A program made the position numbers and the translations under genes. The notes beneath the pieces are model-generated. The model searched no databases, was not told the DNA's origin, and was given only the letters and a program-made list of their open reading frames with translations. Source: Nitrospirota bacterium (lineage in GTDB: Bacteria; Nitrospirota; Thermodesulfovibrionia; UBA6902). Taken from it: a stretch of DNA of 64,000 nucleotides. Of the stretch, positions 1 to 7,391 are shown one piece after another. Each line of letters opens with the position of its first letter. Position 1 is the first letter of the stretch. The stretch spans positions 1 to 64,000 of the forward strand of contig JACRMS010000027.1 in assembly GCA_016214845.1 (NCBI GenBank). Direction: 5' to 3'.

Positions 1-2
1 CG

Positions 3-149
3 CACCTTTTGATGACAGGGACCAATATCAGGGAATTGCAGGAACTGCTGGGTCATAAGCATGTCGAGACCACAATGATTTACACGCATGTGCTGAGGGA
101 GATGTCGAACATTCCGAAAAGCCCGCTGGATAATCTTTACAATAACTGA
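3..149 (+). CDS. Integron-type tyrosine recombinase, C-terminal fragment
   Basis: Only the last 48 residues lie in the window; the frame is open from base 3 to TGA at 147-149. They contain the tyrosine-recombinase C-terminal signature: a box [12 protein letters not shown] segment (conserved His), then TMIYTHVL with the nucleophilic Tyr. The tail reading SPLDNLY resembles integron integrases (IntI end with a THVL...SPLD motif) more than XerC/D, but the IntI-specific extra domain would lie outside the window, so the subclass is an inference. The enzyme would recombine attI/attC sites. In ordinary integrons the array lies beyond the intI 5' end, i.e. left of this window. I see no attC-like sites just downstream. 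Confidence 0.75.
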   Translation, partial: HLLMTGTNIRELQELLGHKHVETTMIYTHVLREMSNIPKSPLDNLYNN

Positions 150-174
150 GACAATGGAAGTAAAGAAGAAGTTG

Positions 175-206
175 TTAAAAGCTTAAAGCTGACTGCTAAC
201 AGTTCT
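175..206. repeat. AGCT/TTAGC-type low-complexity repeat
   Basis: A short tract of AGCTTAAAGCTGACTGCTAAC type lies between the integrase end and the glycosyltransferase stop. Similar AGCT-rich tracts recur at 11715-11758, 20512-20545 and 51067-51106, always just after a stop codon. Confidence 0.5.
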
Positions 207-903
207 TAGGCGAATAAAACAGGTTTTTAAAGACGGCGCGTAGTATCCTGTAACCGATGATGGCGATCCCCTTGACGTTGCCGGTGAATTTTGATCTGCC
301 GGTGCCTTTGCGGTAGCTTACCGGGACTTCCAGTATCCTGAACCCGCATTTCACTGCCTTGGCCTGCATCTCAATGGTCCAGCCGAGGTTGTCATTCATG
401 TCGAGCTGGAGCAGTTTATCGAATTTGATCGCCCTGAAAGGGCCGACGTCGGTGTATTTAAATCCGTAGAAAATTCTGATCAACGCGGTTGCCAGAAAGT
501 TCCCAAAGCGCACGGGAAAACGGAGCGCTCCTTTTTCAACATTGCCCATGACCCTTGAGCCGACGACAAGATCGTAATCCTCACTGATTATCGGCCTGAC
601 GAGCCTGCCTATCTCATCAGGATGGTCGCTGTGATTTCCATCGACAAAGACGACTATGCCGGGATCTTTTTCCTTGAGGTATTCCATGCCCCTGAGGCAG
701 GGGTATCCGTAACCTTTCTTTGATTCAAACAGGACTGTTGCTCCCAGGCTCTTTGCTATCGAAGGCGTGTTGTCGCTGCTGCCGTTGTCCACGACGACAA
801 CCTCGTCTACAATATCCTTCGGGATATCACGCAGAACGAAGGGCAGGGTCTTTTCTTCATTCAGCACCGGGATGATCACGGCTGTTTTTTTATTTGCGGA
901 CAT
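196..903 (-). CDS. Family-2 glycosyltransferase (DPM1/DPG-synthase type)
   Basis: A 235-residue GT-A enzyme that likely transfers a sugar from a nucleotide donor to a polyprenyl phosphate or glycan acceptor at the inner membrane. It opens with the GT2 nucleotide-binding strand TAVIIPVLNEEKTL, followed by VVVDNGSSDNT at about residues 36-46. The DXD-like site reads FVDGNHSDHP instead of the common DADGQHDP. The C-terminal part has VPVSYRKGTGRSKFTG, typical of dolichol-phosphate mannose synthase-like proteins. There is no multi-TM tail. It is the last gene of a minus-strand glycan cluster. Acceptor and sugar cannot be told from sequence. Confidence 0.85.
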   Translation of the reverse strand: MSANKKTAVIIPVLNEEKTLPFVLRDIPKDIVDEVVVVDNGSSDNTPSIAKSLGATVLFESKKGYGYPCLRGMEYLKEKDPGIVVFVDGNHSDHPDEIGRLVRPIISEDYDLVVGSRVMGNVEKGALRFPVRFGNFLATALIRIFYGFKYTDVGPFRAIKFDKLLQLDMNDNLGWTIEMQAKAVKCGFRILEVPVSYRKGTGRSKFTGNVKGIAIIGYRILRAVFKNLFYSPKNC

Positions 904-942
904 ATTCTATTGTAAATTATTTAATCTAAAAACGGCAGTTTA

Positions 943-1062
943 TATCCACAGATTTCACAGATAAAAACAGTGAGATAACTAAAAGCAGGCAATAATATTT
1001 ATTGTAGAGACGACCCGCCGGGTCGTCTCTACTTTGTGATAATCTGCGTTAATCTGTGGACA
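943..1062. repeat. CACAGATT-type imperfect inverted repeat with a nested palindrome
   Basis: The outer arms read TCCACAGATTTCACAGAT (from 945) and AATCTGCGTTAATCTGTGGA (to about 1060), an imperfect inverted repeat. A related element lies at 58539-58612. A separate perfect palindrome at 1004-1032 sits inside it. No gene is seen in 904-1071. Confidence 0.7.
1004..1032. repeat. Perfect 13-bp-arm palindrome
   Basis: Left arm GTAGAGACGACCC (1004-1016), loop GCC, right arm GGGTCGTCTCTAC (1020-1032). No T-run follows on either strand, so a repeat element is more likely than a terminator. It begins and ends in GTAG/CTAC like the GTAGGGGC-type repeats elsewhere in the window. Confidence 0.75.
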
Positions 1063-1071
1063 AATGCTTTT

Positions 1072-1227
1072 TTAGGGTTTCAACAACTCTCTGAATTCCC
1101 GCCACCATTTCAGTTGGTTCTCAAGGAACGGCACCCTCTCCGGCACTGAAAAATATACCACTACAAGGACCAGGGCGATCAGTATAAACAATATGGAAAA
1201 GATGTTGTCTTTGGTTTCAGCCTTCAT
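1072..1227 (-). CDS. Small single-pass membrane protein
   Basis: A 51-residue ORF whose ATG (1225-1227) overlaps the stop of the upstream membrane glycosyltransferase by 11 bases, suggesting translational coupling. Residues about 9-28 form one hydrophobic segment (FSILFILIALVLVVVYFSVP), followed by a short charged tail ending WWREFRELLKP. I recognise no family. Its position suggests an accessory subunit of the adjacent GT-C enzyme or of the glycan pathway. The overlap and the clear TM segment argue that it is real, although it is short. Confidence 0.55.
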   Translation of the reverse strand: MKAETKDNIFSILFILIALVLVVVYFSVPERVPFLENQLKWWREFRELLKP

Positions 1228-3208
1228 TTTTCATGACCTTTACAATCTTGTAATTTTCATCAGAGTAAACAACCTTGAACTTCTCCTTCACCGCGCCCAG
1301 CCAGCCAAGCGAGGATGATAAGGCGCGCTCCTTCTCGATCCATTTATCTTCTTCTGAGTTTGTTCTGACCAGTACATGCGATGTATTATTTTCGCCAAGC
1401 TTTCCGGCCCATTCTTTATAGGTGCCGGATTTAATATAAACAATCCTGCTGGAAAAGGCATTGTTCCACAGGGGCGAAAGGAACAGGGGCTCAAATGTGT
1501 AGGCAAGGGTGTCGCCCTTTGAGATGTTTTTGCTTATCCATATCCAATGTCCGTATTCCTGGCGCGCGTGCAGGTCTATGCTGAAAGGCGCGTGATTGGC
1601 AACTGTGCGCTCGGCAGCGGGCAAATGGAGAAATTTCCTGACCTGAGACGGCGTAACGCACGGCGAGTCAGCCGTAAAGGTCACGTATATGACAAGCAAT
1701 AAGGCGATTGTCTTTATCGCGACTTCTCTTTTAACGAAATAATCAAGTATAAACCCGAAAGAGACGGCCCCGAGCCCGAAGAGAAAAATAACGTACCTTG
1801 TGTTCCAGTTCCTCGGAGAGAAGAGGAACGCGGCAATGAGGACCGCGCTCACAGCAATGAAATTGTGCCTCTTCTTTATCAGGGCGTACGCAAAGGAAAA
1901 CACGAAGGCCGGTAAAAACAGGATGAACCACAGGGGGCCGAACCCGCTCAGCCTTGAATCATAGAAATAATATTCCGCCCTTTCCGCCCAGACATAGAAC
2001 AGCTTGCCGAAATAGGACAGGCCGCCGAAGACTTCAGGCGCGGGTTCAATTATACCTTTGTACAGCCCTTTGAAGATCGTGACATTGAAAACGGATATCT
2101 CCATGGGGTAAACAGGGTTGCCGTAGAGTATCCAGTTTTTGATATACCAGTAGCCGCCTGTTAAAAGGACGGGGACAAGAAAATAAATGAGATAGAGCCC
2201 GGAGCTTTTTGCAAGGGCCCGCGTTTTGGACAGCGATGTAATTTTCCGCAGTTTGAAATACGTTATTATCTCCTTAACTGAAAAGGCCGCCGACAAAATT
2301 ATCACAAACAGCGGGCCGGAGCCTTTTGAGCCAAGCAGTATCCCGGCGGTCAGGCCGGAGAGCAGGAGAGAGAATGGCGAAGGGCAATTAGTATTAAGAA
2401 GGAAATTTATGGCGGCAAGGAACAGGACGGACACGGCGATGTCGACATAGTTTGTCGAGGATTGCAGGATTATTACCGGCGCGAAGAAAAATAGGAGTCC
2501 CGCGCAGGCCGCGTGCTTTTCTCCGACTTTCAGCTTAACGGCAATGCTGTATATTGCAAGAATGCCAATGAAGGTGAAAAGCAGCTGGCCCAGGTCGCTT
2601 ATAACGTCACTTTTTAAAAATATAATGTTCCAGAGGAAAAACAGCTCTATGTTCTTCGGGAATATATTTATGAACTGGTTTATGAATGAATGGTTGGAGA
2701 CCTCCTGTATGGCCCCGCTCTGCATTATATAGCCGACTATCGGAAGGTGGTACCAGAGAGCGTCCCATGTGTATGAAGGGAAGAGATACCCGAGAAAGAT
2801 TATCCAGCAGGCCGATATAAAGAAGAGGACAAATATGACAAGCAATATAAGGTCGCTTTTCATTTTAACGGAAAAGCTGATGATACCGTCGCGGATCTCG
2901 CTGAATATGCCCGGTATGAAAGACTGCCTGTTCCGTGCCCCCCTCACTGCGTATATCAGGACAATTGCCGATATGGAGATGTTGAGCCAGAACAGGGGCG
3001 CGGCAAAAAGTTTCCTGAACACTACCCCAAGCAGGGTCTCAGTCGCTATTATTTGCGCCAACCCCAGGATGAAAGCGCCGATTAACCTGTCAACAAACGA
3101 AAGGATTTCCCTCTGCCTGAAAAGAAAGACATGCCATGAGAGGAACAGGCAGATATTTACTGTTATGTATGCTGTAATATTCAAATTATCAATTACTGAG
3201 ACTGTCAT
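1217..3208 (-). CDS. Polytopic GT-C family glycosyltransferase (PMT/ArnT-like)
   Basis: A 663-residue inner-membrane protein with about a dozen hydrophobic segments and a soluble C-terminal part of roughly 130 residues. The first large extracytoplasmic loop holds YTWDALWYHLP at about residue 150, matching the acidic D...YH motif of PMT_2/GT-C enzymes that use polyprenyl-phosphate sugars. It likely moves a lipid-linked sugar onto a glycan or lipid on the periplasmic side. It lies between a small TM protein and a TPR protein in a minus-strand glycan cluster. The DPM1-like enzyme at 196-903 could supply its donor; that link is an inference. Substrate unknown. Confidence 0.75.
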   Translation of the reverse strand: MTVSVIDNLNITAYITVNICLFLSWHVFLFRQREILSFVDRLIGAFILGLAQIIATETLLGVVFRKLFAAPLFWLNISISAIVLIYAVRGARNRQSFIPGIFSEIRDGIISFSVKMKSDLILLVIFVLFFISACWIIFLGYLFPSYTWDALWYHLPIVGYIMQSGAIQEVSNHSFINQFINIFPKNIELFFLWNIIFLKSDVISDLGQLLFTFIGILAIYSIAVKLKVGEKHAACAGLLFFFAPVIILQSSTNYVDIAVSVLFLAAINFLLNTNCPSPFSLLLSGLTAGILLGSKGSGPLFVIILSAAFSVKEIITYFKLRKITSLSKTRALAKSSGLYLIYFLVPVLLTGGYWYIKNWILYGNPVYPMEISVFNVTIFKGLYKGIIEPAPEVFGGLSYFGKLFYVWAERAEYYFYDSRLSGFGPLWFILFLPAFVFSFAYALIKKRHNFIAVSAVLIAAFLFSPRNWNTRYVIFLFGLGAVSFGFILDYFVKREVAIKTIALLLVIYVTFTADSPCVTPSQVRKFLHLPAAERTVANHAPFSIDLHARQEYGHWIWISKNISKGDTLAYTFEPLFLSPLWNNAFSSRIVYIKSGTYKEWAGKLGENNTSHVLVRTNSEEDKWIEKERALSSSLGWLGAVKEKFKVVYSDENYKIVKVMKNEG

Positions 3209-3231
3209 GAGTAATGGCTTCTTTTATTTTT

Positions 3232-3360
3232 CGTCATGCCCTAAGCCTGCCCTCGAATTTTGTAATCGGGGGTCAGTAATCGGGCATCCAGAACTTATTA
3301 AAAAACTGGATTCCCGCTCAACAGCCTGCCAACAGTAGGTGCTTTAGGCACGGGAATGAC
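3232..3360. repeat. CATGCCC/GGGCATCCAG and CTGGATTCCCG/CGGGAATGAC repeat
   Basis: A compound of two inverted-repeat half elements: GTCATGCCC...ATCGGGCATCCAG, then CTGGATTCCCG...CACGGGAATGAC. Members of the same family occur at 26331-26359, 27385-27465, 41573-41605 and 48557-48643. It fills most of the gap 3209-3407. Confidence 0.75.
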
Positions 3361-3407
3361 GATCCGATGTTTGAACTTATGGACAGACTCTAATCACTCG
3401 TTACTTA

Positions 3408-4027
3408 TCACTCTTTGTTAAAGCAGTTCCAGAATCTCCTGAAACTGCAGTCTGTCATTTCATGATAATGCCTGAGCTGCTCTTCGGCCCTGTCCTTCAT
3501 TCCCATTTTGTCATAAACCACGCCGGTGTCCCATAAGGAATAACGGTGAGAGGGATCGACCTCAAGGACTTTTTTGTATTGTGACAGCGCTTTCTCGTAT
3601 TGAGCGGTTTCCTTATAGATATATGCTATATCATAGAGCGCAAAAGTATTCCCGGGATCGATCTCCAAAGCCTTTTCATATTGAGCAACAGCTTTGTCAT
3701 ATTGGTGTTTTTCCCTGTAGATATATCCTAAGTCATAATTTGCATACGGATGGCGCGGGAAAATATTCAGAAGCGTACTATATACGTCCTCAGCCTTGTC
3801 AAAATCCTTCCGCTCTTTGTATATCAGGCCAAGCTGGTAATAAGCATACGCGTCATGCGGGTTTGCTTGCGCGGCCCTTGCAAATTCTTCAATGGCCTTG
3901 TCCTGCAATTTTACGCTTTGATAGAAAATTGCCAGGAGGGTATGCCTGTTATCGACGATATAAAAAGATAGTACAGATAAAAGAGAGACAGTTATCAGAA
4001 GAACAGCAGTTTTTTTTTAAATCTCAT
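3408..4027 (-). CDS. Membrane-anchored TPR protein, 5' end frameshifted at an A9 tract
   Basis: The intact frame (from about 4016 to TAA-side end 3408) encodes four tetratricopeptide repeats, for example YANYDLGYIYREKHQYDKA and FALYDIAYIYKETAQYEKA. A hydrophobic segment reading TAVLLITVSLLSVLSFYIV precedes them. That frame has no ATG or GTG, only an internal TTG at 3906-3908. A plausible ATG (4025-4027) starts MRFKKK and runs into nine A bases at 4010-4018; one extra A would join it to the TM-TPR frame. So it is either a slippage site, a true inactivation, or an assembly error. TPR proteins commonly scaffold complexes. Next to a polysaccharide synthase and an outer-membrane barrel, a periplasmic role in export is plausible. 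Confidence 0.65.
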
Positions 4028-4043
4028 ACTTGTTAAAACATCA

Positions 4044-4079
4044 ATCACTTACCGCCGGATTAGTCCGGCGGTAAGTGAT
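4044..4079 (-). terminator. 16-bp-stem hairpin, possible terminator
   Basis: Perfect inverted repeat with arms ATCACTTACCGCCGGA (4044-4059) and its complement (4064-4079), loop TTAG. It lies between the stop of the beta-barrel gene (4106) and the TPR gene, both on the minus strand. The U-tract on the minus strand is weak (TGATGTTTTAAC), so this may be a repeat or processing hairpin rather than a canonical terminator. Confidence 0.5.
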
Positions 4080-4105
4080 CTTATTCCAAATTGAAGTTGA
4101 ACTAA

Positions 4106-5131
4106 TTAGTGCAAGTAAACAAGGGCGATGCCGAAGGTCTCGCCAAGCGCGTAATTTTCCGTCTTGAAATATCCAAAGCCGTCCAGGTCCCTGCTGTATG
4201 AAAGTACAGTTTGTATCTCCGGTGTTATGTTGAACTGCAGGCCGACAGACAGGTTCAGATCATTCGGCTCAAGACCAAGCGAGTCTAATATCAGTTCAGC
4301 CTTTGCAGTGTCTTTATTAGGGGCCGTTTTTATTCCTGCTTCCGCCTTGCTGCGGTCTACGAGCTCATTTGAGACCTCTGCATTTCCAACGGACCTGAAC
4401 CAGTCAATATAGCCTGTTAAGGACAACCATGAAGTTACCGGATACCCTCCGCCGAAGGAGACCTTAAACTGGTCTGACGGTTTAAAGGAATGATGTTTAA
4501 CAATATTGTTTTCAAATCTGTACTTATACCCCGCGTTAAGCCATCCGTATCCCTTGCCGAAGCCCCTGCCGAATTGGAGAAGCAGGGTCGCGTCATACTG
4601 ACCGTCTCCGAGGCTTAAATGATCGAGAGGATTTTCATAATCAGCGTTATATATGTATGTCGGGATCTTTGTTTCTCCCTGGACGGACATCAAGGTCCCG
4701 GTACCCAGAACATTTTGGGTAAGATTGTATCTCAGTCCCAGATTTACATCTCCAATTCCGCTTGGGCCCAGATCATCGCCATATCTGATATTATCATTAG
4801 AGCGCTGCCAGTCAAATGGGATTGCAGTGTAAATGGTCAGTATGTCAGTGATGCCGTATTCTCCGTAATAGGTAATTTTTGTGGACGTAAATTCTTCTTC
4901 AGAGCGTCTATAGGCTTTAGCATGAACTGTTTCAATTTCGCCAAGTGAGGGAGGTGGCCCTGGATTTACCTTGTTCTCAATAGTAGTAAATTTTTTTGTC
5001 GTCTTGTAGTAAGATAAACCAAGCTGATTATAAGAATGACCTTTCGCCTGGGTCCACGCTGAGAATGCCTCATCAGAGATGAAAATAACTGCCGTTAAAA
5101 ACATAACAGTGATAAATATCCTTTTCTTCAT
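4106..5131 (-). CDS. Predicted outer-membrane beta-barrel protein
   Basis: A 341-residue protein with a Sec signal peptide (MKKRIFITVMFLTAVIFIS, cleavage near FSA-W at about residue 25). The rest alternates short amphipathic strands (LSYYKTT, LGLRYNLTQN, NAGYKYRFEN, LTGYIDWFR, LSVGLQFNI) and ends GIALVYLH, close to the aromatic-terminal signal of outer-membrane barrels. It resembles transporter-like porins of unknown substrate. It is flanked by a TPR protein and a CslA-like synthase on the same strand, which suggests a role in exporting or secreting a polysaccharide. A general porin remains possible. Confidence 0.7.
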   Translation of the reverse strand: MKKRIFITVMFLTAVIFISDEAFSAWTQAKGHSYNQLGLSYYKTTKKFTTIENKVNPGPPPSLGEIETVHAKAYRRSEEEFTSTKITYYGEYGITDILTIYTAIPFDWQRSNDNIRYGDDLGPSGIGDVNLGLRYNLTQNVLGTGTLMSVQGETKIPTYIYNADYENPLDHLSLGDGQYDATLLLQFGRGFGKGYGWLNAGYKYRFENNIVKHHSFKPSDQFKVSFGGGYPVTSWLSLTGYIDWFRSVGNAEVSNELVDRSKAEAGIKTAPNKDTAKAELILDSLGLEPNDLNLSVGLQFNITPEIQTVLSYSRDLDGFGYFKTENYALGETFGIALVYLH

Positions 5132-5185
5132 AACCCGCTCCTTTTGTTGAATTTATTTTGATAACAATAAAATATTTTGTCGGTT

Positions 5186-6706
5186 TTAAGCAGCAATTAC
5201 GTCTTCCGTGTTTCGCTTTGAAATAAAATGGCGTGCAAAACGATTGGAAGTTATGACGCCTAATATTACTTGATAAAGCGATAAAAATGCAACATAAAAA
5301 TACCCCATCTGGAAAATCATGAGAAAGGGAATCGACACATATATTTTGTTTACATAAGCGAAATAAATATTGAACGTAAAGTATATTCCAAGAAGCAGTT
5401 CGATGATTACAAGGAAGTTCATTTCCCCCCTGTATTTTTTGCCGAACCATTTGTCCCTCTTTTTTTCAATGCTGTATTTCGGCGTCCGTTTGAACTCGGT
5501 TTTCCTGTTGAAAAGCGCCTCCAGGACGCCTTTTGAATTACTTACTGACAGGCCTATGCCCAGCGACATAAGCATCGGCATATATATTAATCTTGATTTC
5601 CAGTTCTTATGAATTTCTCTTTGCGAGCACATATAGAAAAATGATATGCCGGTAGTCGCAACCAGGAGAAACGGCGCGTCCGTCACGAGCATCTGAAACC
5701 ATCCGATGTTGATCCTTGCGATCATGGAAGGGTACATCAAAACCGAAAGCAGCAGCATAAGAAGATAGGATATATTGTTTGTGAGGTGAAAGAAGGCTTC
5801 AACCTTCACCTTTAAGGGCAGGCTGCTTCTGAAGATCTGCATGAGTAATTTTTTCGCGGTTTGAATAGAACCCTTGGCCCATCTGTTCTGCTGCGTCTTA
5901 AACGCGTTAATATCGACCGGAATTTCCGAAGGGGCTATTTCATCCTTCAGGAAAACAAACTTCCACCCGCGCAGTTGTGATCTGTAACTCAGGTCAAGGT
6001 CTTCGGTGATCGTATCATTCTGCCAGCCGCCTGCGGTTTCGATCGCTTCTTTCCTCCACACGCCTGCCGTGCCGTTAAAGTTGAAAAAGCGGCCCGACCA
6101 GTTTCTTGCAGAATGCTCAATTACAAAGTGGCCGTCAAGCATTATGGCCTGTACTTTGGTAAGAAATGAGTAATCCCTGTTAAGGTGGGTCCATCTCGTC
6201 TGCACCATCCCGACAGAGCTGTCGGCGAAGTAATGAATTGTTTTTTGCAGGACGTCTTTTTCCGGGACAAAGTCGGCATCAAAAACCGCAATGAATTCGC
6301 CTTTAGCGGACTTCAGACCGTTTGCCAGCGCGCCGCCTTTAAACCCTTCCCTGTTTTCGCGGTGGATGTAATTGATGTCGTATCCTTTTTTTCTGAATTC
6401 AGCCACGCATTCCTGGGCCACCGCTGCTGTCTCATCAGTCGAATCATCGAGCACCTGTATCTCAAGAAGCTCCAGGGGATAATCTATATCGCAGGACGCA
6501 GTGATCAAGCGTCTGGTAACATACATTTCATTGAAGATGGGAAGCTGGACTGTGACGCGGGGCAGGCGCTCCAGTTTCTCCTTAAGCGCGGGTTTGTTTT
6601 TTTGATGTTTGTAGTAAAGGTATACCATGTAATAACGGTGCGAAGCATAAATAAAGACCGTTATAAGGACAAAGAAATATACTGCCAAGAACAAGTAAAG
6701 TAACAT
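5186..6706 (-). CDS. Processive GT2 polysaccharide synthase (CslA/BcsA-like)
   Basis: A 506-residue inner-membrane enzyme. It has an N-terminal TM segment (residues about 1-22), a GT-A domain with VTVQLPIFNE, DDSTDET (about 88-94), DXD as DADFVPE (about 143-149), TITEDLDLS and the processive-synthase motif QQNRW, then about four C-terminal TM helices. This order is typical of beta-glycan synthases such as CslA mannan synthases and cellulose synthase-like proteins. There is no PilZ domain. It is the first gene of the minus-strand cluster, diverging from arsR across a 272-bp gap. The polymer cannot be identified; beta-mannan or glucomannan is one guess from length and motif order. Confidence 0.85.
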   Translation of the reverse strand: MLLYLFLAVYFFVLITVFIYASHRYYMVYLYYKHQKNKPALKEKLERLPRVTVQLPIFNEMYVTRRLITASCDIDYPLELLEIQVLDDSTDETAAVAQECVAEFRKKGYDINYIHRENREGFKGGALANGLKSAKGEFIAVFDADFVPEKDVLQKTIHYFADSSVGMVQTRWTHLNRDYSFLTKVQAIMLDGHFVIEHSARNWSGRFFNFNGTAGVWRKEAIETAGGWQNDTITEDLDLSYRSQLRGWKFVFLKDEIAPSEIPVDINAFKTQQNRWAKGSIQTAKKLLMQIFRSSLPLKVKVEAFFHLTNNISYLLMLLLSVLMYPSMIARINIGWFQMLVTDAPFLLVATTGISFFYMCSQREIHKNWKSRLIYMPMLMSLGIGLSVSNSKGVLEALFNRKTEFKRTPKYSIEKKRDKWFGKKYRGEMNFLVIIELLLGIYFTFNIYFAYVNKIYVSIPFLMIFQMGYFYVAFLSLYQVILGVITSNRFARHFISKRNTEDVIAA

Positions 6707-6965
6707 TAGGCTACCTCAAAAATATTGACATTAGAACTAAAAGAATTTTAGACGAAAAATTATAACACACTGCCTGTTGCAGAAACAATTAGAAATTTTT
6801 ATATTGCAATTACAGAATGGGATTGTGAAAAAAGCCTGTTATTATCATCCCTGATTCGGCCTGCTGCATCATTTAAATGTTGGTTTAACCCGCCTGCCGG
6901 GACAGGTAAATGTTCTTCAAAAGTTTCCGCGAGACAGAAAAATCTTGATTTTCATGCCGGATGAA

Positions 6966-6981
6966 CATATATTAGTATATG
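6966..6981. promoter_or_regulatory. Palindromic operator over the arsR start codon
   Basis: CATATA-TTAG-TATATG is a perfect 6-4-6 inverted repeat whose right arm contains the ATG (6979-6981). No Shine-Dalgarno is visible upstream. ArsR/SmtB-type repressors bind AT-rich inverted repeats near their own promoters, so autorepression is likely. The rest of 6707-6978 shows no gene, only an imperfect CCTGCCGGGACAGG palindrome at about 6892-6905. Confidence 0.55.
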
Positions 6982-7314
6982 CTGCGTAAGAGCAAACATC
7001 CTGCCGATGTTTCCCCATTAGATTGGGCCGATACTCTGAAAGCGCTCGCTGATGAAAGCCGTTTACAGATAATCCGCGAACTATTAAATCAGGAAGCTAC
7101 TGTCCAGGATTTGGCAAAAACCCTGGGGATCAAAATATATAACATTTCGCGGCACCTGAAAATATTGGAGACAAGCGGCCTGGTCGAAAAAAGAAAAGAT
7201 GGCGTTTACAGGTTCTATCATATAACAGAAAGCCTGCGTTCGCGTTTGTCGACCGACAACCAGGTGCTGGATTTGGGATGCTGCAAGTTTATATTTAAGG
7301 GCACAACCACATAA
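6979..7314 (+). CDS. ArsR/SmtB-family winged-helix repressor
   Basis: A 111-residue regulator with a classic ArsR core: LKALADESRLQIIRELL (about 20-36), recognition helix around IKIYNISRHLKILETSGLV and wing KRKDGVYRFY. Its only cysteines are vicinal Cys101-Cys102 in LDLGCCKFIF near the C-terminus. A C-terminal Cys pair is known as part of the As(III) site of Acidithiobacillus-type ArsR, but related Cys pairs may sense other thiophilic ligands. It precedes a molybdoenzyme by 77 bases in the same direction and is probably its regulator. A palindrome overlaps the start codon. Confidence 0.85.
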   Translation: MLRKSKHPADVSPLDWADTLKALADESRLQIIRELLNQEATVQDLAKTLGIKIYNISRHLKILETSGLVEKRKDGVYRFYHITESLRSRLSTDNQVLDLGCCKFIFKGTTT

Positions 7315-7391
7315 GCTCTCCATTCTTTTTCTAATATCAAGACCCTCATGCGTCATTTCACAAAAAGCCGGGTTGTTTAGTAATATACATT

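Noticed and set aside
943-1062. Palindromes as transcription terminators
   Set aside because: No T-run on either strand; they match a repeat family elsewhere.
2769-3338. A 189-codon open frame on the plus strand
   Set aside because: Antisense to the 5' part of the GT-C gene and to a repeat; composition and lack of family make it a shadow.
150-3407. attC sites or cassettes downstream of the integrase
   Set aside because: No GTTRRRY/RYYYAAC pair found by eye; the following genes are a minus-strand glycan cluster.
5073-5450. A 125-codon minus-strand frame overlapping the barrel and the synthase genes
   Set aside because: Alternative frame of two well-supported genes; no motif.
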